A stretch of 64,000 nucleotides of DNA. Source: Pseudomonas cichorii (GTDB lineage Bacteria > Pseudomonadota > Gammaproteobacteria > Pseudomonadales > Pseudomonadaceae). Made by a program: the position numbers and the translations under genes. The stretch lies in NCBI RefSeq assembly GCF_015471405.1, contig NZ_BLVZ01000010.1, positions 186,001-250,000 of the forward strand, read 5' to 3'. Shown here piece by piece: positions 24,341 to 33,208 of this stretch; positions within the stretch are counted from its first letter, which is position 1, and each line of letters begins with the position of its first letter. The notes under the pieces are model-generated. The model saw only the letters and a list, made by a program, of their open reading frames with translations, ran no database searches and was not told the DNA's origin.

Positions 24341-25920
24341 CCACACAATCGACCCGAACCTTTGCCGACATTCGCCAAGCGCTGCTGGAACGCCGGGAAA
24401 CCGCGCTGGTGGATGTGCGCGAAGAAGCCCCGTTCGCTGAAGCGCACCCGCTGTTCGCAGCCAATATCCCGCTGTCGAAGCTGGAGCTGGAAGTGTTCTC
24501 GCGCATTCCGCGCCGCGATACCGCCATCACCCTTTATGACAATGGCGAAGGCCTGGCGCAGATTGCCCTGCAACGCTTGCAGGGCCTTGGCTACAGCGAC
24601 GTCAAACTGCTCGATGGCGGCCTGCAGGGCTGGCGCGATGCGGGTGGCGAACTGTTTATCGACGTCAACGTACCCAGCAAGGCCTTTGGCGAACTGGTTG
24701 AACATCATCGCCATACCCCTTCCCTGTCGGCCGAAGAGGTCAAGGCCCTGCTCGATAGCAAGGCTGATGTGGTGGTGCTCGACGCCCGTCGTTATGACGA
24801 GTATCAGACCATGAGCATCCCCAGCGGGATCAGCGTGCCGGGTGCAGAACTGGTGCTGCGCGCACGGGAACTGGCGCCGGATCCGAACACCCGGATCATC
24901 GTCAATTGTGCCGGACGTACCCGCAGCATCATTGGCACACAGTCGCTGGTCAACGCGGGTCTTCCCAATCAGATCAACGCACTGCGTAACGGCACCATCG
25001 GCTGGCTGCTGGCCGGACAGACACTGGATCACGGTCAGGCACGTCGTTTCGCGGCAGTCAGCGAGGAAACTCGTGAAGTGGCCAGTGCCGATGCCCGCAA
25101 GGTTGCCGACAAGGCCGGCGTACAACGCGCCAGCCGCGCCGACCTGCAACGCTGGCAGGACGACGCCACACGAACCACGTATCTGTTCGATGTACGCACA
25201 CCGGAAGAATTCGCCAAAGGCCACCTGCCTGCGGCTCGCTCCACGCCCGGCGGGCAACTGGTGCAGGAAACCGATCACTTCGCCAGCGTGCGCGGTGCGC
25301 GTCTGGTGCTGGTGGACGATGACGGCGTACGGGCCAACATGTCGGCTTCGTGGCTGGCGCAACTGGGCTGGGAAGTGTTCGTGATCGATGATCTGCAAGC
25401 GGCGGATTTCAGCGAAACAGGTGACTGGGATGCTCCTTTCCCGACGCCGCCTCAGGTCGAGGAAATCAGCCCTGAAACCCTGGCCCAATGGCAGGCCGAC
25501 GACAATGTCGCGGTGCTCGACTTCACCGCCAGCGCCAACTACGTCAAGCAGCACATCCCCGGCGCATGGTGGACATTGCGGGCGGATCTCGCACAGGCCC
25601 TGAGCAAAGTGCCCAGTGCCGAACGTTATGTGCTGACTTGCGGCAGCAGTCGTCTGGCCCGTCTGGCAGTGGCCGAGGTAGAGGCCTTGACCGGCAGGCA
25701 GGTGTTCCTGCTCAACGGCGGGACCGCCAGCTGGATCAAGGCTGGCCTGCCACTGGAGCACGGCGAAAGTCACCTGGCCTCGCCACGCATTGATCGCTAT
25801 CGCCGCCCCTATGAAGGCACTGATGCACCACGCGAGGCGATGCAGGCTTATCTGGACTGGGAGTTTGGTCTGGTGGAGCAACTGGGTCGCGACGGGACCC
25901 ATGGCTTCAATGTGATCTGA
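24337..25920 (+). CDS. Four-domain rhodanese (thiosulfate sulfurtransferase-like)
   Basis: A 527-residue cytoplasmic protein made of four rhodanese domains (about 8-110, 128-232, 263-355, 376-475). Active-site loops alternate: domain 1 has YDNGEG with no cysteine (D68), domain 2 has C191 in VNCAGRTR, domain 3 has DDDGVR with no cysteine, domain 4 has C435 in LTCGSSRL. Thus two catalytic and two structural domains. It transfers sulfane sulfur to thiols or cyanide. It is translationally coupled to the dioxygenase. The C-terminal tail (485-527) is not rhodanese. Confidence 0.88.
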   Translation: MTTQSTRTFADIRQALLERRETALVDVREEAPFAEAHPLFAANIPLSKLELEVFSRIPRRDTAITLYDNGEGLAQIALQRLQGLGYSDVKLLDGGLQGWRDAGGELFIDVNVPSKAFGELVEHHRHTPSLSAEEVKALLDSKADVVVLDARRYDEYQTMSIPSGISVPGAELVLRARELAPDPNTRIIVNCAGRTRSIIGTQSLVNAGLPNQINALRNGTIGWLLAGQTLDHGQARRFAAVSEETREVASADARKVADKAGVQRASRADLQRWQDDATRTTYLFDVRTPEEFAKGHLPAARSTPGGQLVQETDHFASVRGARLVLVDDDGVRANMSASWLAQLGWEVFVIDDLQAADFSETGDWDAPFPTPPQVEEISPETLAQWQADDNVAVLDFTASANYVKQHIPGAWWTLRADLAQALSKVPSAERYVLTCGSSRLARLAVAEVEALTGRQVFLLNGGTASWIKAGLPLEHGESHLASPRIDRYRRPYEGTDAPREAMQAYLDWEFGLVEQLGRDGTHGFNVI

Positions 25921-26262
25921 CTTTGCGCTGAACTTTACTGGCCTCTTCGCGGATGACTCCGTTCCCACAGAAAAGCTCACATGTGAACTTGATTCCGTAG
26001 GAGCGAATTCATTCGCAAAAGGCCTGTACAGCCAAGGAAAACACACCGCCTTCAATGACGTCTAGCGGATGAATCCGCTCGAACAAAATCAATATTATTT
26101 ATATTCTAAAAACTAAAAATCACTTAATTACATAATTAGCATATAACCAAAAGATACTTCACATCGGTTTCTTATAGGAATAATTTCAATCTCATTCACC
26201 CAGGCAGGGACTGCTGACCTCCAGAGCCGTCAGCCCACGACACCCATTCAGGAGCACTCGAC
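25921..26262. other. Gap with REP remnant and AT-rich promoter region
   Basis: A 342-base gap between the rhodanese and the second monooxygenase. The first third carries a REP and its degenerate partner; 26085-26200 is very AT-rich and probably holds the promoter of the monooxygenase-dehydrogenase pair. I could not place a convincing -35/-10 pair. No gene is seen. Confidence 0.6.
25995..26080. repeat. REP with a decayed inverted partner
   Basis: CCGTAGGAGCGAATTCATTC at 25995-26014 matches the REPIN arm at 11911 almost fully; the opposite arm is reduced to GCGGATGAATCCGCTC at 26065-26080, separated by about 45 bases. It looks like an old REPIN. Confidence 0.7.
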
Positions 26263-27615
26263 ATGAGCACACAACGTCACTTGAAACTCGGAGCCATGGT
26301 TCATGGCGTGGGCCACGGTTGGGGTGAATGGCGCCATCCGGATGCGCTGGCGGATGCCAGTGTCAATTTCGGTTTCTACAAGCAGCAGACCGCCCTGGCC
26401 GAAGCGGCCAAATTCGATTTCGTCTTCATTGCCGACAGCCTGCATATCCACGAGAAATCCAGCCCGCACTATCTGAACCGCTTCGAGCCGCTGACCATCC
26501 TCTCTGCACTGGCGGCCACCACACAGCACATCGGTCTGGTGGCGACTGTCACGGTCAGCTACACCGAACCCTTCCAGGTGGCCCGCCAGTTCGCCTCACT
26601 GGATCACATCAGTGGCGGTCGCGCTGGCTGGAACGTGGTCACGTCCTGGCTCAGCGGCACTGCCGATAACTTCAGCAAAGGCGAACATCCGCCCCATGCG
26701 GTTCGCTATCGCATCGCCAAGGAACACGTCTCGGTGGTCAAGGGCCTGTGGGATTCCTGGGAAGACGACGCCTTTGCCCGCAACAAACAGACCGGCGAAT
26801 TCTTCACCCCGAGCAAGCTGCATGCGCTCAACCATCAAGGCGAGTTCTTTCAGGTCAAAGGCCCGCTGAACATTTCCCGCTCCCGTCAGGGTCATCCCGT
26901 GCTGTTTCAGGCCGGGACTTCCGAGGACGGGCGCAATTTCGCAGCGGAATATTCCGATGCCATCTTTGTTCATGCAGAAACCCTCGAAGACGCCAAAAAC
27001 TATTCCAGGGACCTGAAAAAACGCGCCGCAGGATTCGGCCGCAACCCGCAAGACCTGTCGATCCTGCCGGGTATCCGCCCGATCATCGGCCGCGATGAAG
27101 CCGAAGTGGAAAGCCGCTATCAACAGGCCGTGGAACTGGTGTCCATCGAAGATGCCATCGTTGCGCTGGGTCGCCCATTCAACGATCACGATTTCAGCCA
27201 GTACCCACTGGATGAGCCGTTCCCCGAACTGGGCGACCTGGGCTCCAACAGTCAGAAAGGCGGCTCGGACCGCATCAAGCAACTGGCCAAAGACGAAGGC
27301 CTGACCCTGCGTGAAGTCGCCTTGTACTTCTCGCGCCCTCGCCGCGATTTCGTCGGCACACCCGAACAGGTTGCCGACGCTGTCCAGACCTGGTTTGAAC
27401 AAGGCGCGGCGGATGGCTTCATCATCAATTCGCTGTTGCCGGACGGCTTGCAGTATTTCACCGAGCTGGTCGTGCCGCTGTTGCAGCAACGCGGTCTGTT
27501 CCGCAGCGAATACACGGGCGCAACCCTGCGTGAGCACTTTGGTTTGTCCGTACCGGTCAATCGCCATGCACAAGACGCCCAGGCCCTCGGTTCCAGAGAG
27601 GAAGCCGTGGCATGA
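26263..27615 (+). CDS. NtaA/SnaA/DszA-family FMN-dependent monooxygenase
   Basis: A 450-residue flavin-dependent monooxygenase of the nitrilotriacetate / dibenzothiophene-sulfone branch. Signatures: FDFVFIADSLHIHEKSS (about 48-64), SGGRAGWNVVTSW (about 113-125) and GTPEQVADAVQTWFEQGA near 365. It uses reduced FMN from a separate reductase. AGGAG 8 bases upstream fixes the start. Its last four bases overlap the next gene (ATGA), an SfnB/DszC-type enzyme, so the pair probably performs sequential oxygenation of an organosulfur compound. The true substrate cannot be read from sequence. Confidence 0.87.
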   Translation: MSTQRHLKLGAMVHGVGHGWGEWRHPDALADASVNFGFYKQQTALAEAAKFDFVFIADSLHIHEKSSPHYLNRFEPLTILSALAATTQHIGLVATVTVSYTEPFQVARQFASLDHISGGRAGWNVVTSWLSGTADNFSKGEHPPHAVRYRIAKEHVSVVKGLWDSWEDDAFARNKQTGEFFTPSKLHALNHQGEFFQVKGPLNISRSRQGHPVLFQAGTSEDGRNFAAEYSDAIFVHAETLEDAKNYSRDLKKRAAGFGRNPQDLSILPGIRPIIGRDEAEVESRYQQAVELVSIEDAIVALGRPFNDHDFSQYPLDEPFPELGDLGSNSQKGGSDRIKQLAKDEGLTLREVALYFSRPRRDFVGTPEQVADAVQTWFEQGAADGFIINSLLPDGLQYFTELVVPLLQQRGLFRSEYTGATLREHFGLSVPVNRHAQDAQALGSREEAVA

Positions 27616-28790
27616 GCCTTTCCCTGCTTCGTCCTCAGGACAATCCAGAATCAGCCGAGGCTTTCGCGGCCCGGCTGGCCCAGATCACCGCACAACTGGC
27701 CGAAACAGCCGAGCATTACGACGTCAGCGGCGAGTTCCCCCACGACAACTTCCGTCTGCTGCATGAACACGGACTGCTGGGTCTTACCGTCCCCACCGAC
27801 CTGGGCGGCGGCGGTGCCGATCTGGTTCAGGCACTGCAAACGGTCAGTGCCGTTGCCAAGGGCGAACCTTCCACTGCGCTGATTCTGGTCATGCAGTACA
27901 TCCAGCATTCCCGTTTGCAGGAAAGCAAAAGCTGGCCCAGGGATTTGCGTGTACTGGTCGCGAAACAAGCCGTTCAGGATGGCGCACTGATCAATGCACT
28001 GCGAGTGGAGCCAGACCTCGGCACTCCAGCTCGCGGCGGCCTACCTGCCACCACTGCCCGCCGCACAGCGGAAGGCTGGCGGATCAGCGGCAGCAAGATC
28101 TACTCCACCGGCAGCCATGGCCTGACCTGGTTCAGCGTCTGGGCTCGCAGTGATGATGAAGACCCACTGGTCGGAGCCTGGCTGGTACACAAGGACACGC
28201 CCGGCATCCGTATAGTCGAAGATTGGGACCATTTGGGGATGCGTGCCACCAGCAGTCATGAAGTGATCTTCGAGGACGTGCTGGTACCGCTGGAACATGC
28301 CGTCAGTGTCAGCCGCTGGAGCGCTCCACAGCCGGAGCTCGACGCTTCGGGCCTGCTCTGGATGTCGGTGCTGCTGTCATCGGTCTATGACGGTATCGCC
28401 CACTCGGCAAGGGACTGGCTGGTTCAGTGGCTGGAGCAGCGCAAACCGTCCAACCTCGGAGCTGCACTGTCGACCCTGCCACGCTTTCAGGAGGTGGTCG
28501 GCCATATCGACACCTTGCTGTTCGCCAATCAGAACCTGCTGGAGTCTGCCGCCAGGGGGCTGGTGCCGACGAAAAACGCTGCGCAGATCAAATACCTGGT
28601 GACCGGCAACGCCCTTCGCGCTGTAGAGCTGGCCATCGAAGCGACCGGCAATCCCGGCCTGTCACGCAGCAATCCGCTGCAACGCCATTACCGTAATGTG
28701 CTGTGTGGCCGGGTTCATACGCCGCAAAACGACGCGGTCCTTCAGGGGGTGGGCAAGGCTGTTTTCGCGGCTCGCAGTACATCCCTGTAA
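27612..28790 (+). CDS. SfnB/DszC-type acyl-CoA dehydrogenase-fold monooxygenase
   Basis: A 392-residue protein with the acyl-CoA dehydrogenase fold: N-terminal helical domain (1-115; LLGLTVPTDLGGGGADLVQ), beta domain (about 120-225; LGMRATSSHEVIFEDVLVP) and C-terminal helical domain. The catalytic glutamate region of true dehydrogenases is not obvious, as expected for the flavin monooxygenase sub-branch (DszC, SfnB). It is coupled to the upstream NtaA-like gene. Sulfur scavenging under sulfate limitation is the likely role, by family. Confidence 0.85.
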   Translation: MSLSLLRPQDNPESAEAFAARLAQITAQLAETAEHYDVSGEFPHDNFRLLHEHGLLGLTVPTDLGGGGADLVQALQTVSAVAKGEPSTALILVMQYIQHSRLQESKSWPRDLRVLVAKQAVQDGALINALRVEPDLGTPARGGLPATTARRTAEGWRISGSKIYSTGSHGLTWFSVWARSDDEDPLVGAWLVHKDTPGIRIVEDWDHLGMRATSSHEVIFEDVLVPLEHAVSVSRWSAPQPELDASGLLWMSVLLSSVYDGIAHSARDWLVQWLEQRKPSNLGAALSTLPRFQEVVGHIDTLLFANQNLLESAARGLVPTKNAAQIKYLVTGNALRAVELAIEATGNPGLSRSNPLQRHYRNVLCGRVHTPQNDAVLQGVGKAVFAARSTSL

Positions 28791-29286
28791 GGACTTCATC
28801 AGATCGTTTTTTCCGATGATAATGAATCTATTTAACAGGCGTCTTCACGAATAACTTCGTGAAGACGAACATCAAAATAAAAATGTCATATTCAATATTA
28901 AAAGCCTATTTTTTCAACCCTTTAGCAAACCGCTTTTTTATTTGTCCCCCCTCATTCATCCCCCCTGAAATATCACCCTAGTTAGTTATCGTACATCGAT
29001 AGTAAATCCATCTAAAACTCATATTAGTTCGCCCTTTCAAACCGCTTTCAAGCTCACACCCTTAAGCCATTTACCTAGGACCACACACCTGTCGCGCACA
29101 CCTGCGACAGTCCGTTCTGGATCCAAAAACATTGAATACAATGACTTTTACCTGACACTCCAGTCAGCTAAAAATCCAAATACCTGTGTCGTAGAGCCTA
29201 CGCCGCCCACTGCAAGGATTAGGGGTTATCCCGATATTGACGTCAATTTACCATCGCTATCATCCGATTATCTTTAAGGCAATCGA
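28791..29286. other. AT-rich intergenic region before the chemotaxis operon
   Basis: About 496 bases without a supported gene. It contains a perfect 12-bp hairpin at 28840-28867, a long low-GC stretch (28868-29060), a small TGTCGC/GCGACA stem near 29090 and a weak sigma28-like pair (GCAAG 29212, CCCGATA 29230) with 13-base spacing. It must hold the chemotaxis operon promoter. Confidence 0.55.
28840..28867 (+). terminator. Perfect hairpin after the sulfur operon
   Basis: CGTCTTCACGAA (28840-28851) pairs fully with TTCGTGAAGACG (28856-28867) over a TAAC loop, 50 bases beyond the dehydrogenase stop. There is no T-run, so termination efficiency is unclear. Confidence 0.55.
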
Positions 29287-30390
29287 ATGGATGCGAGGAT
29301 GGCTATTTACATTGGTTTTTGGCTTGGCCTCGCTGTAAGCGCTACCGGGATCGCACTGGGACAAAACATAGTTTCAGCCAGTGGCCTGGTTATTATTGCT
29401 ATCGCTACTATTGCCCTGCATTTACGTGCCAGAGCGTCTACAACGCCACTTGCCACAGAACACTCCGACTCAGACCCGGCTCAATCCCTGAGCCAGCCCG
29501 ACGTACCGGCGCTGTTGCATACCGTCGTTCCAAGCTGGAGCGAAAGCATCAATCAGAGCCGTGACCTGCTGCAAACCAATATCAGTGAACTGTTCAACAG
29601 CTTCAGTAATATTGCGACCCGCCTGGAAGGCAGCCTGCAGAACTCCGAGAACATCCTCGGAAACGGTGGCGTCGGAGCCAGCCTGCTTGAAGCCAACGAA
29701 CGGCTCAAGGAAGTGACCCACTCCTTCAACGCCAGCAGTCAGCGCCAGCAGGAATTGACGACCACGATCGGCAAACTCGACAGCTATGCCGGTCAGTTGC
29801 AATTCATGGCCAAGCGCGTGCAGGAAATCGCCAGCCAGACCAACCTGCTGGCCCTCAATGCCGCTATCGAAGCCGCTCGTGCCGGCGAACATGGCCGTGG
29901 CTTCTCGGTAGTCGCCGACGAAGTGCGCAAGCTCTCTTCGCTGTCCGCCGAGACAGGCCAGGGCATGGACACCAAGGTCGAAGAAATCAACCAGGCCATC
30001 CAGTTCACCATCACAGCGGCCGCCGAACTGGGCGCAAGCGAGCGCAACAACCTGGACTTTCTCAACGACTCGGTCACTCAAGTCATGGCCCGCCTGGGAG
30101 AGAACCTCAACGAACTTTCAGATTCCTCCCAGGCGCTGCAACGCGATGCCAGGGATACCCAGCGCGATATCCACTCGATCATGGTCAACCTGCAGTTCCA
30201 GGACCGCGCCGACCAGATGCTCGATCACGTCCAGGCCGATCAGCAACAACTGCTCGATGCCCTGCACAGTCAAGACCAGAGCCTCGATGATCCGCACGCA
30301 TGGCTGGATCGCCTGCGTCAGCGCTTCACCACGGAAGAAGAGCGCAACGGGCGACCACAGGCCGCTGCCAGCGAAATCACTTTTTTCTGA
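29287..30390 (+). CDS. Chemoreceptor-like protein without ligand-binding or HAMP domain
   Basis: A 367-residue protein: two closely spaced N-terminal transmembrane helices (about 6-26 and 30-47) with almost no periplasmic loop, a linker, then a methyl-accepting signalling hairpin whose tip reads IASQTNLLALNAAIEAARAG (about 180-199). There is no HAMP and no recognisable sensor domain, so it may sense membrane state or act as an adaptor for other receptors. AAGG 8 bases upstream supports 29287; ATG at 29299 is an alternative. It leads the che operon. Confidence 0.82.
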   Translation: MDARMAIYIGFWLGLAVSATGIALGQNIVSASGLVIIAIATIALHLRARASTTPLATEHSDSDPAQSLSQPDVPALLHTVVPSWSESINQSRDLLQTNISELFNSFSNIATRLEGSLQNSENILGNGGVGASLLEANERLKEVTHSFNASSQRQQELTTTIGKLDSYAGQLQFMAKRVQEIASQTNLLALNAAIEAARAGEHGRGFSVVADEVRKLSSLSAETGQGMDTKVEEINQAIQFTITAAAELGASERNNLDFLNDSVTQVMARLGENLNELSDSSQALQRDARDTQRDIHSIMVNLQFQDRADQMLDHVQADQQQLLDALHSQDQSLDDPHAWLDRLRQRFTTEEERNGRPQAAASEITFF

Positions 30391-30423
30391 TTCCTGCTTT
30401 TTCCCTATACGAGAGTTCCGAAC

Positions 30424-30789
30424 ATGGCCAAGACCGTAATGATCGTCGATGACTCTTCATCGATGCGCCAGTTGGTGAAAATGAGCCTGAGCAGCGCCGG
30501 GCATCAGGTGATCGAGGCTGTAGACGGGCGCGATGCCCTCAACAAGCTGACCGGGCAGAAGGTCAACCTGATCATCAGCGACGTGAACATGCCCAACCTC
30601 GACGGCATAGGCCTGGTCAAGGAAGTCAAGGCACGCCCTGAATACCGCTTCACGCCCATCATCATGCTCACCACCGAAAGCGAACAATCCAAGAAAGCCG
30701 AAGGCCAGGCCGCGGGTGCCAAAGCCTGGATCGTCAAACCTTTTCAGCCTCAGCAATTGCTCGCTGCGGTCGAGAAACTGCTGGGGTAA
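30424..30789 (+). CDS. cheY: CheY-type response regulator
   Basis: A 121-residue single receiver domain: acidic pair D9-D10, phospho-acceptor D53 (IISDVNMP), T in MLTTES and K109 in IVKPFQP. Accepts phosphate from the CheA of this operon. The output target is not fixed; without cheZ or flagellar genes nearby it may steer another pathway. It lies between the receptor-like gene and the STAS gene with short gaps. Confidence 0.93.
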   Translation: MAKTVMIVDDSSSMRQLVKMSLSSAGHQVIEAVDGRDALNKLTGQKVNLIISDVNMPNLDGIGLVKEVKARPEYRFTPIIMLTTESEQSKKAEGQAAGAKAWIVKPFQPQQLLAAVEKLLG

Positions 30790-30793
30790 GCCC

Positions 30794-31111
30794 ATGTTCT
30801 CGATAACAGGCGGTACGCAAGACGCCCCGACGCTGATGCATGTGAAGGGCGACCTGACCATCTATGAAGTCAGACAGGCGCGTGAGTTGCTCATCCCCTT
30901 GATGTCCACCCAGGCCCATTCATGGCAAATGGACCTCAGCGGCATCGATGAACTCGACAGCGCTGGCGCCCAACTGTTGCTGGCATTGCAGCGCGAGCTG
31001 TCATTGACCGGGACACCAGCCACCGTCAGTGCAGCCTCGCCCAGCGTGATTGAAATGGCCGAGCTGCTGGCTCTGGATGTTCTCCAACCTGTGGCCAAGG
31101 CCGAGGATTGA
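30794..31111 (+). CDS. STAS-domain (anti-sigma antagonist-like) protein
   Basis: A 105-residue STAS protein. The SpoIIAA-type site is S56 in DELDSAGAQLLL, a possible phosphoserine. It begins 4 bases after cheY and ends 3 bases before cheA, so it is an integral operon member. STAS proteins inside chemotaxis clusters are known but poorly understood; it may bind a kinase or a partner switch. The start at 30794 gives MFSITGG; the longer frame overlaps cheY. No anti-sigma kinase is encoded beside it. Confidence 0.85.
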   Translation: MFSITGGTQDAPTLMHVKGDLTIYEVRQARELLIPLMSTQAHSWQMDLSGIDELDSAGAQLLLALQRELSLTGTPATVSAASPSVIEMAELLALDVLQPVAKAED

Positions 31112-31114
31112 CCG

Positions 31115-33181
31115 ATGCTCAGTGGCGAACAGTGGAATCAATTACTCCAGGGCTTTCTGGATGAAGGCCGTGACCTGCTCAAGGATGCCGAAGACAGCCT
31201 GCTGCGTCTTGAAACCTCGCCTGACGATCACGACGCCGTCAATGGCCTTTTCCGGGCTGTACACACCCTCAAAGGGTCAGCCGGCATTTTTTCGCTGACG
31301 CCGCTGGTCACCCTCACCCATCACCTGGAAAGTCTGTTGATGTCGGTACGCGACGGCCAGCGAGTGCTGACCTCGGACCTGACTTCGCTAATGCTCAAAT
31401 GCATGGATGAACTGAGCACGATGCTCGAAAGCGTAGACCCCGACAACGGCCTGATGGAAGCCAACGAAAGCCGCCAGGCCCCACTGCTCGCGGCATTGGC
31501 CAAGGCTCAGGGACATGATGCCGTCGAGACCAAAGATACCGCGTCGAGCAGCAGTGAAACGGCCGTGAGTGCCGACGAACGCGACTGGCAGGTTTGCATC
31601 GCGTTTGCCAAGGAACTGTTCCAGAACGGTTTTGACCCTGCGGCCTTCGTGCGTTACCTCAAGAAGCTCGGCACCATCACGCACTTGCAGACGCTGACGC
31701 CCTCCTTGCCCGAGCTGGGGAAACTCGACCCTGAAGACTGCTACCTGGAGCTGAAACTGACCCTGCGCAGCAGCGCTCAGGCCAGCGAGATCGAAGACGT
31801 TTTCGAGTTCATTCAGGATTTCTGCACACTGCATATCGAGCAACTGACTCCTGAACCCGATGCTGGCCAAACCGTTATCGAGCATTACCCAGTCGTCGAA
31901 CAGGCTCCGGTCATGCAAGCGCAGGCCGTGGCTCAGGTCCCCGTAGCCGCGCCTGAAAGACCCTCCGCGGCCCCCAACCGTGACCGTCGGCCCGTGGAAA
32001 CCACGCTGGTCAAGGTCGCAGCAAACAAGCTTGATGAGCTGATCAATCTGGTCGGCGAGCTGGTCATCAGTACAGCCGGCGCGCAAATGCAGGCCCGTCT
32101 CAGTGGCCACAACGCCTGTATCGAAAGCACTCAGGCGGTGCTCCAGCATGTTGAGCAGATCCGCGAAAGCGCGTTGAAGCTGCGCATGGTCGAAGTGGGT
32201 GAAACCTTCAACCGCTTCCACCGCGTAGTGCGTGACGTCAGCCAGGAACTGGACAAGAAGATCCAGTTGACCATTCGCGGGGGCGAAACCGAGCTGGACA
32301 AGTCGGTGATCGACAAGGTGGCCGACCCGCTGACGCATCTGGTGCGCAACGCCATCGACCACGGCATCGAGTCCGCGGCCGACCGCCTGGCCGTCGGCAA
32401 ACCCGCCGAGGGCAATCTGAGCCTCAATGCCTATCACGACTCAGGGATGATCGTGCTGGAAATCAGCGATGACGGCCGCGGCCTGAACACCGCACGCATT
32501 CTGGAAAAAGCCATCGCCAAAGGCATGGTCGAACCTGACGCACAACTGAGCGACAGCGATATTCACTTGCTGATTTTCGAGGCCGGGTTCTCCACCGCCG
32601 AGCAGGTTTCCAACCTGTCGGGGCGCGGTGTGGGAATGGATGTCGTGCGTAGCGCCATCGATCAACTGCGCGGCCTGATCGAGATCGATTCGGTTGCCGG
32701 TGAAGGCTGCACATTCCGCATTCGCCTGCCGCTGACCCTGGCCATCATCGACGGTTTTCTGGTCAGCGTAGGCCAGGACAGTTTCGTCATTCCGCTGGAC
32801 ATGGTCACCGAATGCATGGAGGCCAGCGAGCCGCCTCTGGAAAACGGCTATGGCTATCTGAACCTGCGTGGCAGACCCCTGCCCTGCATCGCACTGGACA
32901 GCCATTTCGGTATCAAGGCAGAGCCTTCGCGCCGCCGCAATATTGTCGTGGTCAGCCAGGGACGCCAGCAGGCCGGGCTGATCGTCGATCAGTTGCATGG
33001 CGAATTGCAAACCGTCATCAAGCCTCTGGGCAAGATGTTCCAGCACCTTCGCGGTATCAGCGGCTCCACCATTCTGGGCTCCGGTCAGGTCGCACTGATT
33101 CTGGATATACCCAGCCTGTTTCGCCATTTACAAGCCCTGGTCGAAAGCGCCAACCAGACCAGTGTCGCCAGCACCAACTAA
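31115..33181 (+). CDS. cheA: Chemotaxis histidine kinase CheA
   Basis: A 688-residue CheA with standard order: HPt P1 (1-105, phospho-acceptor H50 in AVHTLKGSAG), P2-like domain (about 155-250), dimerisation P3 (about 295-365, KLDELINLVGELV), HATPase P4 (about 370-515, HLVRNAIDHGIES and GRGVGMDVV) and a CheW-like P5 (about 540-675). Autophosphorylates under receptor control and feeds CheY and CheB. Strong synteny with the STAS and mcp genes on either side. Confidence 0.95.
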   Translation: MLSGEQWNQLLQGFLDEGRDLLKDAEDSLLRLETSPDDHDAVNGLFRAVHTLKGSAGIFSLTPLVTLTHHLESLLMSVRDGQRVLTSDLTSLMLKCMDELSTMLESVDPDNGLMEANESRQAPLLAALAKAQGHDAVETKDTASSSSETAVSADERDWQVCIAFAKELFQNGFDPAAFVRYLKKLGTITHLQTLTPSLPELGKLDPEDCYLELKLTLRSSAQASEIEDVFEFIQDFCTLHIEQLTPEPDAGQTVIEHYPVVEQAPVMQAQAVAQVPVAAPERPSAAPNRDRRPVETTLVKVAANKLDELINLVGELVISTAGAQMQARLSGHNACIESTQAVLQHVEQIRESALKLRMVEVGETFNRFHRVVRDVSQELDKKIQLTIRGGETELDKSVIDKVADPLTHLVRNAIDHGIESAADRLAVGKPAEGNLSLNAYHDSGMIVLEISDDGRGLNTARILEKAIAKGMVEPDAQLSDSDIHLLIFEAGFSTAEQVSNLSGRGVGMDVVRSAIDQLRGLIEIDSVAGEGCTFRIRLPLTLAIIDGFLVSVGQDSFVIPLDMVTECMEASEPPLENGYGYLNLRGRPLPCIALDSHFGIKAEPSRRRNIVVVSQGRQQAGLIVDQLHGELQTVIKPLGKMFQHLRGISGSTILGSGQVALILDIPSLFRHLQALVESANQTSVASTN

Positions 33182-33208
33182 CTTTTTCAGCCTTCAGGAG
33201 ATGTAAAC

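Noticed and set aside
24280..26055. Open frame of 591 codons on the - strand
   Set aside because: It mirrors the four-domain rhodanese gene, which has conserved motifs and translational coupling. The antisense product has no recognisable domain.
29212..29236. Sigma28 (FliA)-type promoter for the che operon
   Set aside because: GCAAG and CCCGATA are only partial matches and their 13-base spacing is short of the usual 14-16. Not strong enough to call.
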